A stretch of DNA of 58,668 nt from Chara braunii (taxonomy: Eukaryota > Streptophyta > Charophyceae > Charales > Characeae). The notes beneath the pieces are model-generated. The model was given only the letters and a program-made list of their open reading frames with translations. It was not told the DNA's origin and made no database searches. Below, one piece after another: positions 18,656-29,470 of this stretch (its first letter is position 1; every line of letters begins with the position of its first letter). Position numbers and translations under genes: made by a program. The stretch covers positions 2,258,052-2,316,719 of the forward strand of contig BFEA01000170.1 in the NCBI GenBank assembly GCA_003427395.1, in the 5' to 3' direction.

Positions 18656-20405
18656 AGGTAATCTTACAACCTCTCTCTCCCCTCTCACCTTCATCTTTTC
18701 TCTCTCTTCCCGATAAATTTTGCTATTTTTGCGAAGCGATTTCACGTGTTTACTCTGTCTCTATGCATCCTAGCGGGGAAGGTTATGTTGAGTGGGTAGA
18801 TTGTCGGCAATGTGTCGCACGAGCCCATGGCTCTTGCATTCAGCATCGAAATGACGACAAGCCTTGGTTGTGCCCCTTGTGTCGAGTCGATAAGATCCCG
18901 ACCGAGGCTCGCTTTCTTGAAGCCACGTCGAAAGGGTTAGAAAAAAACCAAAAATTTAGAAGGGTCGAGGTATGGACGGATATTGCTTTAATGGCCACCT
19001 TGGTAGTTAACCCCCTCCACGACTTCACTAAGGAGGACCGGAGGAGGGCCAATGAAAGGGTTCGGGATTATCGCTGGAACAAAGGTCGGTTTGAAAAGCA
19101 GAAAATGGACAGCAGTGGGATTTGGATGGTAGTGCCGCACCTGTTCATGAGGTATGACTGGGTTAAGACGGCGCATGAGGAAACTGCAGCCCATTTTGCC
19201 GTCCAAATTATGGAGGCGAAAATCGACAAAAATGAGTGGTATTGGTCCAATATCAGCGACGATGTAAAATTCATCGTCCAGAACTGTCAGGTCTGCGCTG
19301 CCGACAAGGCGCCGATTCAGCCACCACGATCAATATTGTCGACGACACTTGAATGGTCATTTCATAGGGTTAGCATGGATACTACTGATATCGGGGTGCC
19401 CCCTGGACCTAATAGTTGTGAGTATTCAATCCTACTGGTATTTGTAGACCACTTCTCAAAATGGATTGAGGCATATCCGTGTCGTACGCGACAGGCGGCT
19501 GAAATCGCTCGATACGTCAACCGCTTTCTTGGAATGCACCAGGACACGAAAGAGATTCTGACTGATAATGGGGTAGAATTCAGAGGGGAAGTTTTGAGGA
19601 ACCTGGCCATACATGGCGTCGCCATACGGAATACTGCACCCCACATGTCACAGTCTAACTGGCTGGTAGAGAACGCGAATAGGGTGATTAAGACTGCACT
19701 GCGTCGAAACATCGCGGCAGGGGATCAGAGACCTTGGCCCGATATCGTAGATCACATTCTGGCGGTCCATCGAGGAACGCCCCACGAATCGACGGGTCTG
19801 AGTCCCTTTCAATTACGGGCCAACATTGTAGCTTGCGTTTCGATACCGAGCCTCCCGGACGAATCTTCGCTGAACCGACGGCCCACGAGGGCCACAATTC
19901 GAGACAAGGCCAAGCGGCACCTAGAACTGATGGAACGATCCCTTCCCCGACTAGCCCGAAAGCGCCAGAAAATGACTGAGTTGGCCCACGGCTGACAGGT
20001 CCGCAGTTACGAGGCCCGGAATGGGAATGCGGGACCACAGCCCCACTATAAGTTAGGGGACATCGTGCAGGTAAGGAAATGTGCTCGCCAGGGTAAGCTA
20101 GCGCCACGATTCTTCAGGCGATTTCACGTAGTCGAGCTCGGTCCGAACGGAGTGAACACGGTGTGGCTCTTGCCTTAGGTCTCCGGCAGCGGATCTGTCG
20201 GCCCTATCACTCGCCATTGTCCTATCTGCGGCCTCTTCCTTCCTTTCCATCTCCGCCTTCGTCCGCCCCCTCCTCCAGTACGGAAGAGGACCACGCCTGC
20301 TTATCGCCCTCTCCTTCTCTGTCTCGCTCCCCCGCCGATACTCCGTCCCTGTCGCCATCGCCATGAGTTTTTCCACTTAGCAGGTTCTTGGCGAGCACAT
20401 GCTAG
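18562..20405 (+). pseudogene. Element B PHD finger plus integrase
   Basis: Frame 18562-19995 is 477 codons open. Residues 54-107 form a PHD-type finger: C54-x2-C57, C81-x2-C84, H89-x2-C92, C104-x2-C107, with Trp102 two residues before the seventh ligand. Then comes the integrase zinc module (HEETAAH..CQVCAADK) and the core with MDTTDI, TDNGVEF and VENANR (D, D, E; 34 residues between the last two by my count). TGA 19993-19995 replaces an Arg codon of A. Beyond it the C-terminal GKLAPRFFRRF module continues and a shift near 20190 leads to a Ser/Pro tail. The integrase frame stops at TAG 20403, overlapping the ORF-X ATG. PHD fingers usually read histone H3 tails; here it could guide integration (inference). 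The RT-type pol start is upstream in another frame. Confidence 0.85.
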
Positions 20406-20844
20406 CACCACGCGATGATATTTCGGCCATCAGACAAGTTCATCATCCACGGATCGACCCGGATTCCCTCCAATTTGTGCAGTTTTTCAGCATCACTGGG
20501 TATATGCGGCGACCGAGTTTCGTTTTGCGGCGCATAGCCGGACAATCGTGTTGGCCGAAGCATCGACTTATCGACGGCTTTCAGCGCCAGGGGTCAGCCA
20601 CGTGTCTACCGTCATCGTCTTCAGCGGAGACATCAGCGCGCTGGATCCTCTAAGGCATACGGCCATCCGGACATCGCTAAGGAGGTGGGGTGAACAGCTA
20701 GCACAGGAGTGGAGTCGGGGGCTTGCGCGGCACGGCGACAACGTCGTCGTCACCGACAGCGTCAACGTCGGCGGGCTCCGCACGTCCCAACGCGAGCCGG
20801 CGGTGGTGCTCCCAGAGCTCGTCCCCTTTCTGCGCCCTCAATGA
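20399..20844 (+). pseudogene. ORF-X of element B
   Basis: ATG 20399 overlaps the integrase stop (ATGCTAG). It starts MLAPRDDISAIRQV, aligned to A's MVPGGVISAIWQV. After a shift near 20540 it continues SHVSTVIVFSGDI and ends VLPELVPFLRPQ at TGA 20842-20844, again overlapping the next ATG (ATGA). One internal frameshift; otherwise collinear with A's intact frame. Family unknown. Confidence 0.7.
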
Positions 20845-21767
20845 ACCGGTCCCAGTTCTCGACCTTTGCCCTCCCCTCTCTCTTCCCCACTTTTTGGCAG
20901 TCTGCTCTCCATCCCCGTCTTCTTTCTGTATCCAGCCACTCGCCGTTCCCCTTATCGAGCCGAGACACTGGGAGATCTGGTGCGAGCACTACCTCACTCT
21001 TTCGCTGTGCCTGGTCGAAGTGGAGTTGACGTGGACGCGGGACAGTGAGCATCGTGTTGCGAGGGAGAGCGTGGAGCTGCTAATCATCCAGGCCTAGAGA
21101 ACAGAGGTGGAAGGACACCAACTCGGTTTCATCTTCGGAGCAGTGGAACCAGGTCATCGGCAGACAATCCTGTGGGAACTCATGATCCCCTTTGTGCAGC
21201 TGGTCGACGACCTCCCCCTCGACTGACGAGAGCCCAGTACCACACGTTCTTTCGCGGAGATTAACGTCGTACTTACAGTGGTCAGCCTGCCTGGAGGATA
21301 GAACGGGAGGTGGCAGCTACCCATCGCGCGCAGAGTACCTAGACCCCCAGGGGATTATCGACGTCCTCTTCTTTTCGCCTCAAACAGTGGTGGAGGAGAG
21401 AGCCGTGGCGGAGGAAGCGGAGGTGGAAGACGAAAGCGAGGAAGAAACCTCGGAGGAAGAGGAAAGTTACAGTGAGTACAACGAGGAGGATCCCGGAGAA
21501 GAAGAAGATGAAGATCAGTTGGAGGAGGAGGAAGAATCTGAGTGGGAGACTCTGGGTGAAGAGGCGGATTGCGCAGAGGCTCAGGAGGAGGATCCCGAGG
21601 CGGCAGCACGACAGAGAGAAGAAATCATGGCTGGGAAGCAGCCACTGGAGTACAAAAGCGGCGCGGATCTGCCGATCCTGAACGACCCAACCAGGGATCT
21701 CAAGCCGCCCAAGAACGACGATGGGGACTCCACTGCCGAGACTTCGAGCCCACCGGCGCGGAAATGA
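20841..21767 (+). pseudogene. ORF-Y of element B with in-frame TAG and acidic tail
   Basis: ATG 20841 (MNRSQFSTFALPS..PTFWQSAL) matches A 6018. A shift near 20900 moves to the frame ending VELLIIQA and TAG 21095-21097. The frame stays conserved with A after the TAG (RTEVEGHQLGFIFGAV, then a ..PLD block) until TGA near 21224. Another shift leads to 21192-21767, a Glu-rich region (EEEESYSEYNEED composition) ending ..SSPPARK at TGA 21765. The amber codon has the same place and neighbours as in A. Confidence 0.65.
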
Positions 21768-21819
21768 CGAAGCGGCTTCCGATCCCCGTCCCCCCGTCCC
21801 CCAGTTCGAGCACGTGTCG

Positions 21820-22355
21820 ATGCGGGGCATCGGGCTTCATCCCCACTCATTATCCCGCCGTCCCCTTGATTACCTCACACTCCGCCAGATTACTATCCCG
21901 GTCTCTTTCCCCCACAACCCCTTCCCGACTAACACCTTTCGTCACTTTTACGCTACCCGCCTCGCTGTCATGGTAAATCCGCACCCCTCTTAGCCCTCTA
22001 CTCGGTGCGCCACCCCTGTCTTTTGTCTCCACGTCCTTCTCTTCAGTGCTGCGTGGTGAGGCCACAACATGATCGAGGTTTATTGCATGATCACGGGGAC
22101 TATCCCCGCGTGCGAAAACCATGATCAGTTCCGGACGGCCCTCCTTCGCACCTTTACAGCCCTCTATCCCGACTACCTCGCGTCTCTCCCCCATAGTAGT
22201 ACCCACTTCCCGCGCCTCCATCGGATCACCCGATATCAAGAGCTTTTGTGACAGTCGCGGGAATGGAACGCTTCCTACCCCCACTTCCGACTAACCCGCC
22301 CCCTCAACACGCCCCCATGTACCGCCTTCCCTTTCCTCTCCCTGCTAATTACTGA
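21820..22355 (+). pseudogene. ORF-Z of element B
   Basis: ATG 21820 aligns with A 7104. Conserved blocks are LSRRPLDYLTLRQ, then after TAG 21991 LHVLLF, YCMITGTIPACE, ALYPDYLA. After a frameshift near 22245 it reads MERFLPPLPTNPPP and ends at TGA 22353. About 175 codons if restored in alignment terms. No family was recognised. It lies directly before the 3' LTR. Confidence 0.6.
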
Positions 22356-23373
22356 TGCGTGCGCAAGGGTGGCAGAGCGATCCCCTTCTCCAATAGATAG
22401 AGCCCTTCCTGGGGAACTTGTAGGATAGAGCCACGTTTGCCACACTGGATGACGTTCACACTCTTATCATACGGTAAGCGGCAACGAAGAGAGTTTCGCG
22501 TGTCGATCGATTAGAGAGATCGACACGTGTCGTAATGTCAAGCAAGCAGGAGCTTGCTTAAGATTGGAACCCCCTGGGCATCACATATATGACGAACCAA
22601 TTTCTGTTCCGCGCGATCTTCTGCGTGACGACAATGAGGGGTCCTCAAATGGGAAGGTTGGGCCAATTACGGGAGATCGGGATCGACGGGAAAGTTGCAT
22701 CAGTGTCCTCGCTTCTTCGTCCTTTCTCGTCGCCCCTTTTCGGATGGTTGGGTTCAGGGCTGGGCAAGTCTCGGGATGGTCGATTGAGTGGCTGGCGCGC
22801 CGACAGAGGCGCGATTAATAATGTTTGACGTCGCTTCTTTCTTGTTTTGTTGTCGGGTTATTGGCGCAGTGATCGCGAGGGAGGTTTTGCTTCTTTTTTA
22901 ATTTGTTTTTCGAATCTTGTCGAGCCCTCGATGGCTCTCGGAATTTTGGACTTTCTTTTTGGGATTTGTGCTTTAATAAAGTTCTTTTGCATTTTTGCGT
23001 AAATAGGAATTTAGGAATTTAGAAATTTAGGAATTCAGAATTTTTTTTTGTCGCGCGGTGCTTTTTCGCTCACGCGCTTCTTTTTGCAGCTGCGACGGAG
23101 CTCTGATTAGTCGGCGCCCTTAATCTTGCGTGTAACTATAATTTTGGGAAGGGCGCCCTTGTAACTGTATCCTTCTTTTTGAGCTTCGTCCTTCCCGCCC
23201 TCTCTCTTCTTTCCTGTGTCTAGTCGGCCCGCGGGCTGCATGATCGGATCGATGCGTGGAGAGTGGCTACGTCCCCCACGCCGCGATTTGGCCATGCAGA
23301 ACGTAGGCGCTGCCTCCCCTTCTCTCCTTCTAAGTCCTTGCAAATTTCGTGTTCTTCACGCATGCATGCACGC

Positions 23374-23380
23374 TATAAAT
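23374..23380 (+). promoter_or_regulatory. TATA box in element B 3' LTR
   Basis: TATAAAT in GCATGCACGCTATAAATTT. It could drive read-out transcription into 25 kb onward. Confidence 0.7.
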
Positions 23381-24289
23381 TTCGACTGCGCGATTAGATA
23401 GCTCTCTTAAACAGTTGTGGAAGCTCGGGGTAGCGTGATCAGTGAGGGTCGGCCCACGAGCAAACTAAGAGGTGAGTTGAAGTGGGAGTTGGGCGACCCG
23501 ACGAGCTGGTACCGCATGCGCGGGATTGACGCATGGGGCTACGACAGACTGTAGCGTGCGGGCGAACCCGACGGGTGCAGGGGGACTAAGCGGGGTGACA
23601 ACTTCGTGGGTTGGTGCGTGACGACGGACTGTCCGCATCGGAGAGAGAGAGAGAAAGAGTTGAGATGGATGGACGCGGAGTTGTAATTTTCTTTGTCTTT
23701 CTTAGTCTTGTATATAAGTTTTGATTGCGGCTCGGGCAATTCGCCCTCATTTTCTTTCGGCATCTTTATCTCGATGTTGTCCCTCGTATAAAGTCTCATT
23801 GCATATTGGAGGGACGAGTCCTGATGGAATGATGTGCTTGTCGTTTTTGCCTAGTCATCATCGTTATCTGCTGATGTCATGATGAGAGTTTAATATTGTC
23901 GCGATGCCTGATGTGTGCGATGTCACTTTGCATGATCAGAAATGATTGTTTGCGGGATTACATAATGATTGTTGGGTGATTATCTGTGCCGCGTGGAGAT
24001 TTTGCATGTAACATTGAACTCTCACTTTTTGCACAAGAATCAGCCAGGAGGCCCGTGCACGATCGAACACCCCGTGTGCATACGTGTAAGCGCGATCTGA
24101 TCAGCGCGGCCTACACGTGCCCACACATGGACGATTTGTGATCACTCACGAACTCGGCATCTCCAGTATCCGAATAAGTGTGAAATTTCCTTTTTATGAG
24201 GATTCGGGCCGATAGGAATTTTCGCCACCATACCCGAAAATTTCCTTGTCGATCGAAGCATGATCAAATACGTGCGCCGGAATGACAAG

Positions 24290-24699
24290 ATGTCGTACAT
24301 CGCAGACCGGGAGTACTTAGAGCACTGGGAGGAAGAACATCTTAGGCTGAGATATCCAGAATTTCTCTGTCTAACCGAGAACCGACTGTGCACTGGGACT
24401 TTCACTGTGCCATAACCAGCGACCCGAGGTGCCCCGACTATCCGACTACTTACAACACACAATATTTCATATCCCCTGGCTTCGTCGCTATCGCTACCAA
24501 TTTCCCTCCCTTCCACATCTTCCTCCCGTACCACCAGCTCACGGTGGTTCCGTGGAATTCTATAGCCCCGTATTGGCCCCACACTCCGTGCAGAAATTGC
24601 AGACGACGCGGCAACCGCCGAGCCTCGGGAATTACTGAGCCTAACCATAACACGAGGCGACAACCGCCATGTGTCCCCACCCGGAGGTCCGACTCATAG
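24290..24699 (+). pseudogene. ORF-L in element B 3' LTR, frameshifted
   Basis: Same ORF as 11834-12244 but one base is missing where the 5' copy reads GTGCGCTAGGGAC and this copy reads GTGCACTGGGAC. The second half (YNTQYFISPGFV.. TPCRNCRRRGNRR) stays open to 24699. Confidence 0.75.
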
Positions 24700-25013
24700 A
24701 AATCACAACCCGTACGGACGGACCTTTCCCGAACCGCCGCCACTAAAACAGGCGGATCGGACGACCCAGGATGCACCGCGCATGTCATCTTCCTTATGCT
24801 GCACGATATCGACCGCCATCAGACCGAAAGTAACTCATCCCTTAGCCTTATTGCACCTATGCCCCTGAACCCCTGTCACAGGAGATCTCAGTTCTGACCT
24901 GGGACTCCATCCCCTTTTTCCCAAAAATCCTTGGCACACCCCTTTTCGCACTTCCAGGCCCACATCCCACTCCGATCAGGAAGTCGCGCCAGGCGTGAGG
25001 TTAGGGTGTCACA

Positions 25014-25645
25014 CCTTTCGGACGGAAAACGAACTTATCTGTGAGTGGGACATTGAACGGGCCTTAAGCGCAATCCCTTTTCCCTCCCAATTCCCCAACT
25101 CACACACAAGCCACGTCATCGCCGAACCCGGTGCTGTCATCATTGAGACAGACTTCGCTCCCTACCGCCTCGTGTTGCCTTTTCACTGCCTATTGGCCTC
25201 AAACCCCGTGCTCCGAGTGCCAGCAGGACAGCGAGTACCGAGTCGCATAGTTCGTTCGACGAACCCGGACTGAGGTCAAGCAGCGAGCGCACATCTTGCG
25301 CCTGAGGCCCGCTTCGTCCGACTCGAAGGCTTGTCACGAGCGACGCTGGCGATTAATTAGGCAACGCGACACGCATAGCGTTCCCCCGGTTCACCAAATC
25401 GGAGTCCAGCCTCGGCGACGAAACTCACGAGAATGGCGATGACATTCCCTAAGGCATAAAAGTCGGAGGCGGTTCGCGCTTGCTTTCCGGCATAACTGTC
25501 CCTAAGGCATGCCACAGGAGATTTCAGTTATGACCTGGAACTCTAATCCCACTATCCTAAAATCCTTGGCACACCAATTTTTTTCGCACTTTTGGGCCCC
25601 CATCCCACTCCGATCAGGAAGTCGCGCCGGGCATGAGGTTGTGAC
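25014..25645 (+). repeat. Element A 3' LTR, distal part
   Basis: Continues A's ORF-L (TFRTENELICEWDIERAL; 25014 to about 25273). Then comes the LTR tail with CACAGGAGATTTCAGTTATG and CGATCAGGAAGTCGCGC, ending in GAGGTTG near 25645, collinear with the ends of B's LTRs. Together with 7797-10034 it makes about 2.87 kb. Confidence 0.75.
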
Positions 25646-26086
25646 ACCCAGCACCCAATTTGAAATTTGATTTTCGAATGGGGAGGTCCATTGCTTTTTA
25701 AGAGTTAAATTGTTTTTTTTTTTCGGTCGCCAGCGTCTTTCAAAATTTCCTGCCTTCGGCAGCTGAACCACACTGTGACGCCCAACCTCACGCCTGGTGC
25801 GACTTCCTGATCGGAGTGGGATGTGGGCCTGGAAATGCGAAAAGGGGTGTGCCAAGGATTTTTGGGAAAGTGGGGGTGGAGTCCCAGGTCGGAACTGAGA
25901 TCTCCTGTGGCAAGGGTCCAGGGGCATAGATGCAATAGGGTTAAGGGGCGGGTTACTTCCGGTTTGACGGCGGTCGTTGTCGTGCAGCATAAGGCAGATG
26001 GCATGCATGGTGCATCAAGGGTCGCCCGATCCGTATGTTTCTGTGGCGGCGGTTCGGGAGAGGCCCGTTTGTGAGGGTTGCGATTC

Positions 26087-26497
26087 CTATGAGTCTGACC
26101 TTCGGGTGCAAATACGTGGCGCCTGTCGTTGCGCGTCCCGATTAGGCTCCGTGGTTTCAGAGGTTCGCCGATTGCCGCGTCGTCTGCAATTTCTGCAAGG
26201 CGCACGGGGCCAATACGGGGCGATGGAATTCCACGGCACCACCGTGAGTTGATGGTACGGGAGGAGGAGACGGAAGGGAGGGAAATTGGTAGTGATAACG
26301 ACAACGCCGGGGGATATGAAGTATTGTGTGTTATACGTAGTTGGGTAATCGGGGCACCTCGGATCGCTGGTTACGGCACAGTGAAACTCCCTGGGGCACA
26401 ATCGGTTCCCAGTTAGGCAGGGAAATTCCGGGTGTCTCCGCCTAAGATATTCTCTTACCCAAGGCTCGAAGTACCCTGAGTCCCATGTGTACGTCAT
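26087..26497 (-). CDS. ORF-L in solo LTR C, intact, 136 codons
   Basis: Starts MTYTWDSGYF, exactly as long as the B copy. It keeps FPCLTGNRLC, YNTQYFISPGVV, TNFPPFRLLLPYHQLTVVP and APCRNCRRRGNRR. Differences from B are spread through the protein without stops. As a solo LTR it has no gag or pol to serve. It could be expressed from the LTR's own TATA box at 27466. Confidence 0.65.
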   Translation of the reverse strand: MTYTWDSGYFEPWVREYLRRRHPEFPCLTGNRLCPREFHCAVTSDPRCPDYPTTYNTQYFISPGVVVITTNFPPFRLLLPYHQLTVVPWNSIAPYWPRAPCRNCRRRGNRRTSETTEPNRDAQRQAPRICTRRSDS

Positions 26498-27465
26498 CTT
26501 ATCATTGCGGCATAATGGAAGCCATCCGCACGCATCTGACTGACAAGGGGATTTCCTGATATGGTATCGGAAATTCCTACCAGCTTAGGTGCGTGAAAGA
26601 AGGAAAATCCCCCACCTACCCGATACTGGGGGTGCCAGGTTCGTTAGTAATCGCGAATCGCCGCGTGTGGATGCGTGTAGGCCGCCCAATTCAGATCGCG
26701 CTTGCACATATCCACACAAGGTGTTCGCTTGCACCCGGGCCTGTTGGTTGACGCTTACTCCAAAGTAAGAATTTAATCCCTCATGCAAAAATCGCCATGT
26801 GTCATAGACAACTACCCAATCATCTAATCACTCAGTGGTTCCACAAACAATCATTTCCGAGCATGCACAGTGTCATTACACATCAGACATGACAACAACA
26901 TCAGAACTCATACCATAACAACAACGGATCAAGGTGACAAGCAATGATGATGACTAGGCAAAAACGACAAACATATCATTCCATCCGAGCTAGTTCATCC
27001 CATGTACACAAAAGAGGGAGGGCCGAGACAGAATGAGTCATCACACAAGGACCAATATTGAAACAAGGATGCCGATAGGAAATGAGAGCGAATCGCTCGA
27101 GCTGAAATCAAAACTTATATACAAAGCAAAAAGGAAAAAGACAAAGAAAATTGCAAATCCACGTCCATCAACCTCAGATCTCTCTCCCTCTCTCTCTCTC
27201 TCTCCGATGCGGACAGTCCGTCGTCACGCACCAACCCACAAAGTCGCCACCCCGCTTAGTCCTCTTGCACTCGTCAGGTTCGCTCGCGCGCTACAGTCCG
27301 TCGTAGCCCCACACGTCAACCCCGCGCATTCGGCACCAGCCCGTCGGGCCGCCCGACTCCCACTTCAACTCACCTCTTACTTCGCTCATGAGGCGACCCT
27401 CACTGATCGCGCTACCCCGAGCTTCCAACAACTGGTTAAGAGAGCTATCTAATCGCGCAGCCGAA

Positions 27466-27472
27466 ATTTATA
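27466..27472 (-). promoter_or_regulatory. TATA box in solo LTR C
   Basis: The minus strand reads GCACGCTATAAATTTCGG, about 970 bp upstream of ORF-L. Confidence 0.7.
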
Positions 27473-28245
27473 GCGTGCATGCAAGCGCGAAGAACACAGA
27501 ATTGCAAGGACTTAGAAAGGAGATTAGGAGAGGGAGTGCCTACGTTCTGCATGGCCAGACCGCGGTGTGGGGGACGTAGCCACTCTCCACGCATCGACCC
27601 GATCGTGCAGCCCGCGGGCTAGACAGCCACAACAAAAAGGAAAGTAGAGGGCGGGAAAGACGAAGCTCAAGAAGAGAAAGATACAGTTATAATGGCGCCT
27701 GCCCAAAAATTACAGTTACACACGAGATTAAGGGCACCGACTAATCAGAGCTCCGCTGCAGCCGCAAAAAGAAGCGCGCAAGTACAAGCAACGCACGGCA
27801 AAAGAAATCCCAAATTCCTAAATTCCTAAATTCCTAGCTAATGCAAAAAGAAGCACAAATTCTGAGAAGAAAATCCGAGGTTCCGAGAGCCACCGGGCCT
27901 CGACAAGATTCAAGAAAGGAAAAGGAAATTCAAAAAGAACGAAGCAAAATTCCCGCGCGGCCTCCGCGCCTATAACCCGACAACAGAACAAGAAAGAAGC
28001 GACGTCAAGCATTATTATTCGCACCTTTGTCGGCGCGACAGCCACTCAATCGGCCATCTCGGGACTTGCCCAGCCCGGAACCCAGCCATCCGAAAAGAAG
28101 CGACGCAAAAAGATGAAGAAGCGAGGACACTGATGCAATTTTCCCTTCGATCCCGATCTCCCATAATTGGCCCAACCTTTCCATCTTAGGACCCCTCATT
28201 GCCATCGTGCAGAAAATCGCGAGGAACAGAAAGTGGTTCGTCACA

Positions 28246-28513
28246 ACACCATAGCAAGACGTACATCACCCAATGGACCAAGGCATTGCCCCCCCCCACG
28301 ACTGACTATAATATTATGAAAATGGCCGCCGGCGGCCGAAAGGGATCATCCTTGCGAGACCACCCCAAGGATAGGTGGAATGACGGCGGGAATTTCCTTC
28401 AAAACCCTCAAGGAAACTTCCTTGGGCCCCGAGGACACCCCAAGGAGTGTCTAACGAGCCCTAGACTCTTCGAACGGCGGGGTCAGGGTCCAACCAGCAC
28501 GGTTATGTATAGA
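28246..28513. other. Spacer between solo LTR C and the inverted-repeat element cluster
   Basis: No gene or repeat family was recognised; it includes a C-run (28290-28298) and a GCCGCCGGCGGC palindrome at 28326-28337. Confidence 0.5.
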
Positions 28514-28961
28514 GGGCTCGCTGCACTACTCTAGATATGAGCTTTCTCTTGAGTGCGGCATGACTGCACTTACTCAAGAAATGGGCGCTCGAAAACCTGT
28601 TCTACAGCTATCAGAAAACGACTCTAGAAAAGTAATAGAGTCGTTATCGCTCCACTTACTCCATAAGTTTGCTCTAGATTTTCATTTCTGGAACCACCAG
28701 TACTTCCTAGAGTCATGCCCGTTAACGCGCCACAATTTTAGGAAACATACGGGCTACTACAGGAGCGCCCTAATTCATTCGCCTAGAAACGTTTCTACTC
28801 GATTTTTTCCCGCGGCTGATAGCTGGGCCAAGTACTGGTGGTTCAAGCTGTCAGAGCGGTTCGGTCCTTCTCACTATAGATTGATCTAGAGCACCAGCCG
28901 ACAAAGGCCGTTTTTTTTAGGGAGGTCTGGAGGACCCTTGAAACGCCTTGGTTTTCCTTCA

Positions 28962-29346
28962 GGGCCTAGTTGCACCACTCGCCATACGGCAAGTTTGGTG
29001 AGTAGGCGCCTGGTTGCGCTTACTCGCCAAACTTGGCGAATGCAAAATGTGTCAGACGGCTCGCCACACCGTCGACACCAGTTGCGGAGAGTGAATTTGG
29101 TTTCCCCGCCTGTGCACGGCGGTTTGTGGAGGGTGGTCTTCGGACCTCTCCACAAAACAACTTTCTGGAGAGTGCAGGGCTTCACAAGTCGACATCAGGT
29201 AGACAAAATTTTTTAACTTTTCTGTAGAAGAAATCTAGTGGCGAGTAAGTGCAACCAGGCCTCGAGTTCAACACGATTCTCATATTTTTCACTCTCTACG
29301 CATCCGCCACGAAATGTGACGGATGGCGAGTAGTGCAACTAGGCCC
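28962..29346. mobile_element. E4: 385-bp inverted-repeat element nested in E1
   Basis: 24-bp terminal repeats with one mismatch (GGGCCTAGTTGCACCACTCG at left). Flanks are TCA and TGA. Non-coding. Confidence 0.8.
29006..29262. mobile_element. E5: inverted-repeat element nested in E4
   Basis: Ends are GCGCCTGGTTGCGCTTACTC and the complement of GAGTAAGTGCAACCAGGCC. Inside is a near-perfect hairpin at 29122-29157 (TTTGTGGAG..CTCCACAAA). Confidence 0.7.
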
Positions 29347-29470
29347 TGAGTGGGCCTCTAGTCTGGACGGACAACCCAGGCTGGTGCTGTCCTGTAGTGA
29401 AATGGCCGAACTCAGACAGTGAGGGAGCAACGCTAGCTTTTCTGGAGTCTACAGCTAGTGCAGATGCATA

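Larger units (their letters stand above)
10035..25013 (+). mobile_element. Element B: giant Ty3/gypsy-type retrotransposon with PHD finger and extra ORFs
   Basis: Two direct LTRs (10035-12546 and 22588-25013) flank a PBS, gag, protease, RT, RNase H, PHD finger, integrase, ORF-X, ORF-Y and ORF-Z. Without the 1.76-kb insertion at 14243-15998 it is about 13.2 kb. It has inserted into the LTR of element A. The position of extra ORFs after integrase recalls plant Tat/Athila-like elements, but these ORFs were not recognised, so lineage assignment is inference. Several stops and shifts and a mutated RT active site make this copy non-autonomous. No perfect target duplication is visible (TCCC on the left, CCTT or CACC on the right depending on the end chosen). 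Confidence 0.9.
22588..25013 (+). repeat. Element B 3' LTR
   Basis: Starts TATGACGAACC (second base changed from TGTGACG) and ends TTAGGGTGTCACA. It carries the same landmarks as the 5' LTR with scattered substitutions and shorter 8-bp and (GA)n arrays. Right-hand neighbour is the remainder of element A's LTR. Confidence 0.9.
25774..28245 (-). mobile_element. Solo LTR C, same lineage, minus strand
   Basis: On the minus strand it begins TGTGACGAACC at 28245 and ends TGGGCGTCACA at 25774, 2472 bp. ACAC flanks both sides (25770-25773 and 28246-28249), a 4-bp target duplication. It contains TATA box, CT/GA run, 8-bp repeats and an intact ORF-L. No internal region, so it arose by LTR-LTR recombination. 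Confidence 0.88.

Noticed and set aside
10037-22590. LTR start at TGACG, two bases inside
   Set aside because: Solo LTRs C and D give matching target duplications only with TGTGACG...CGTCACA ends.
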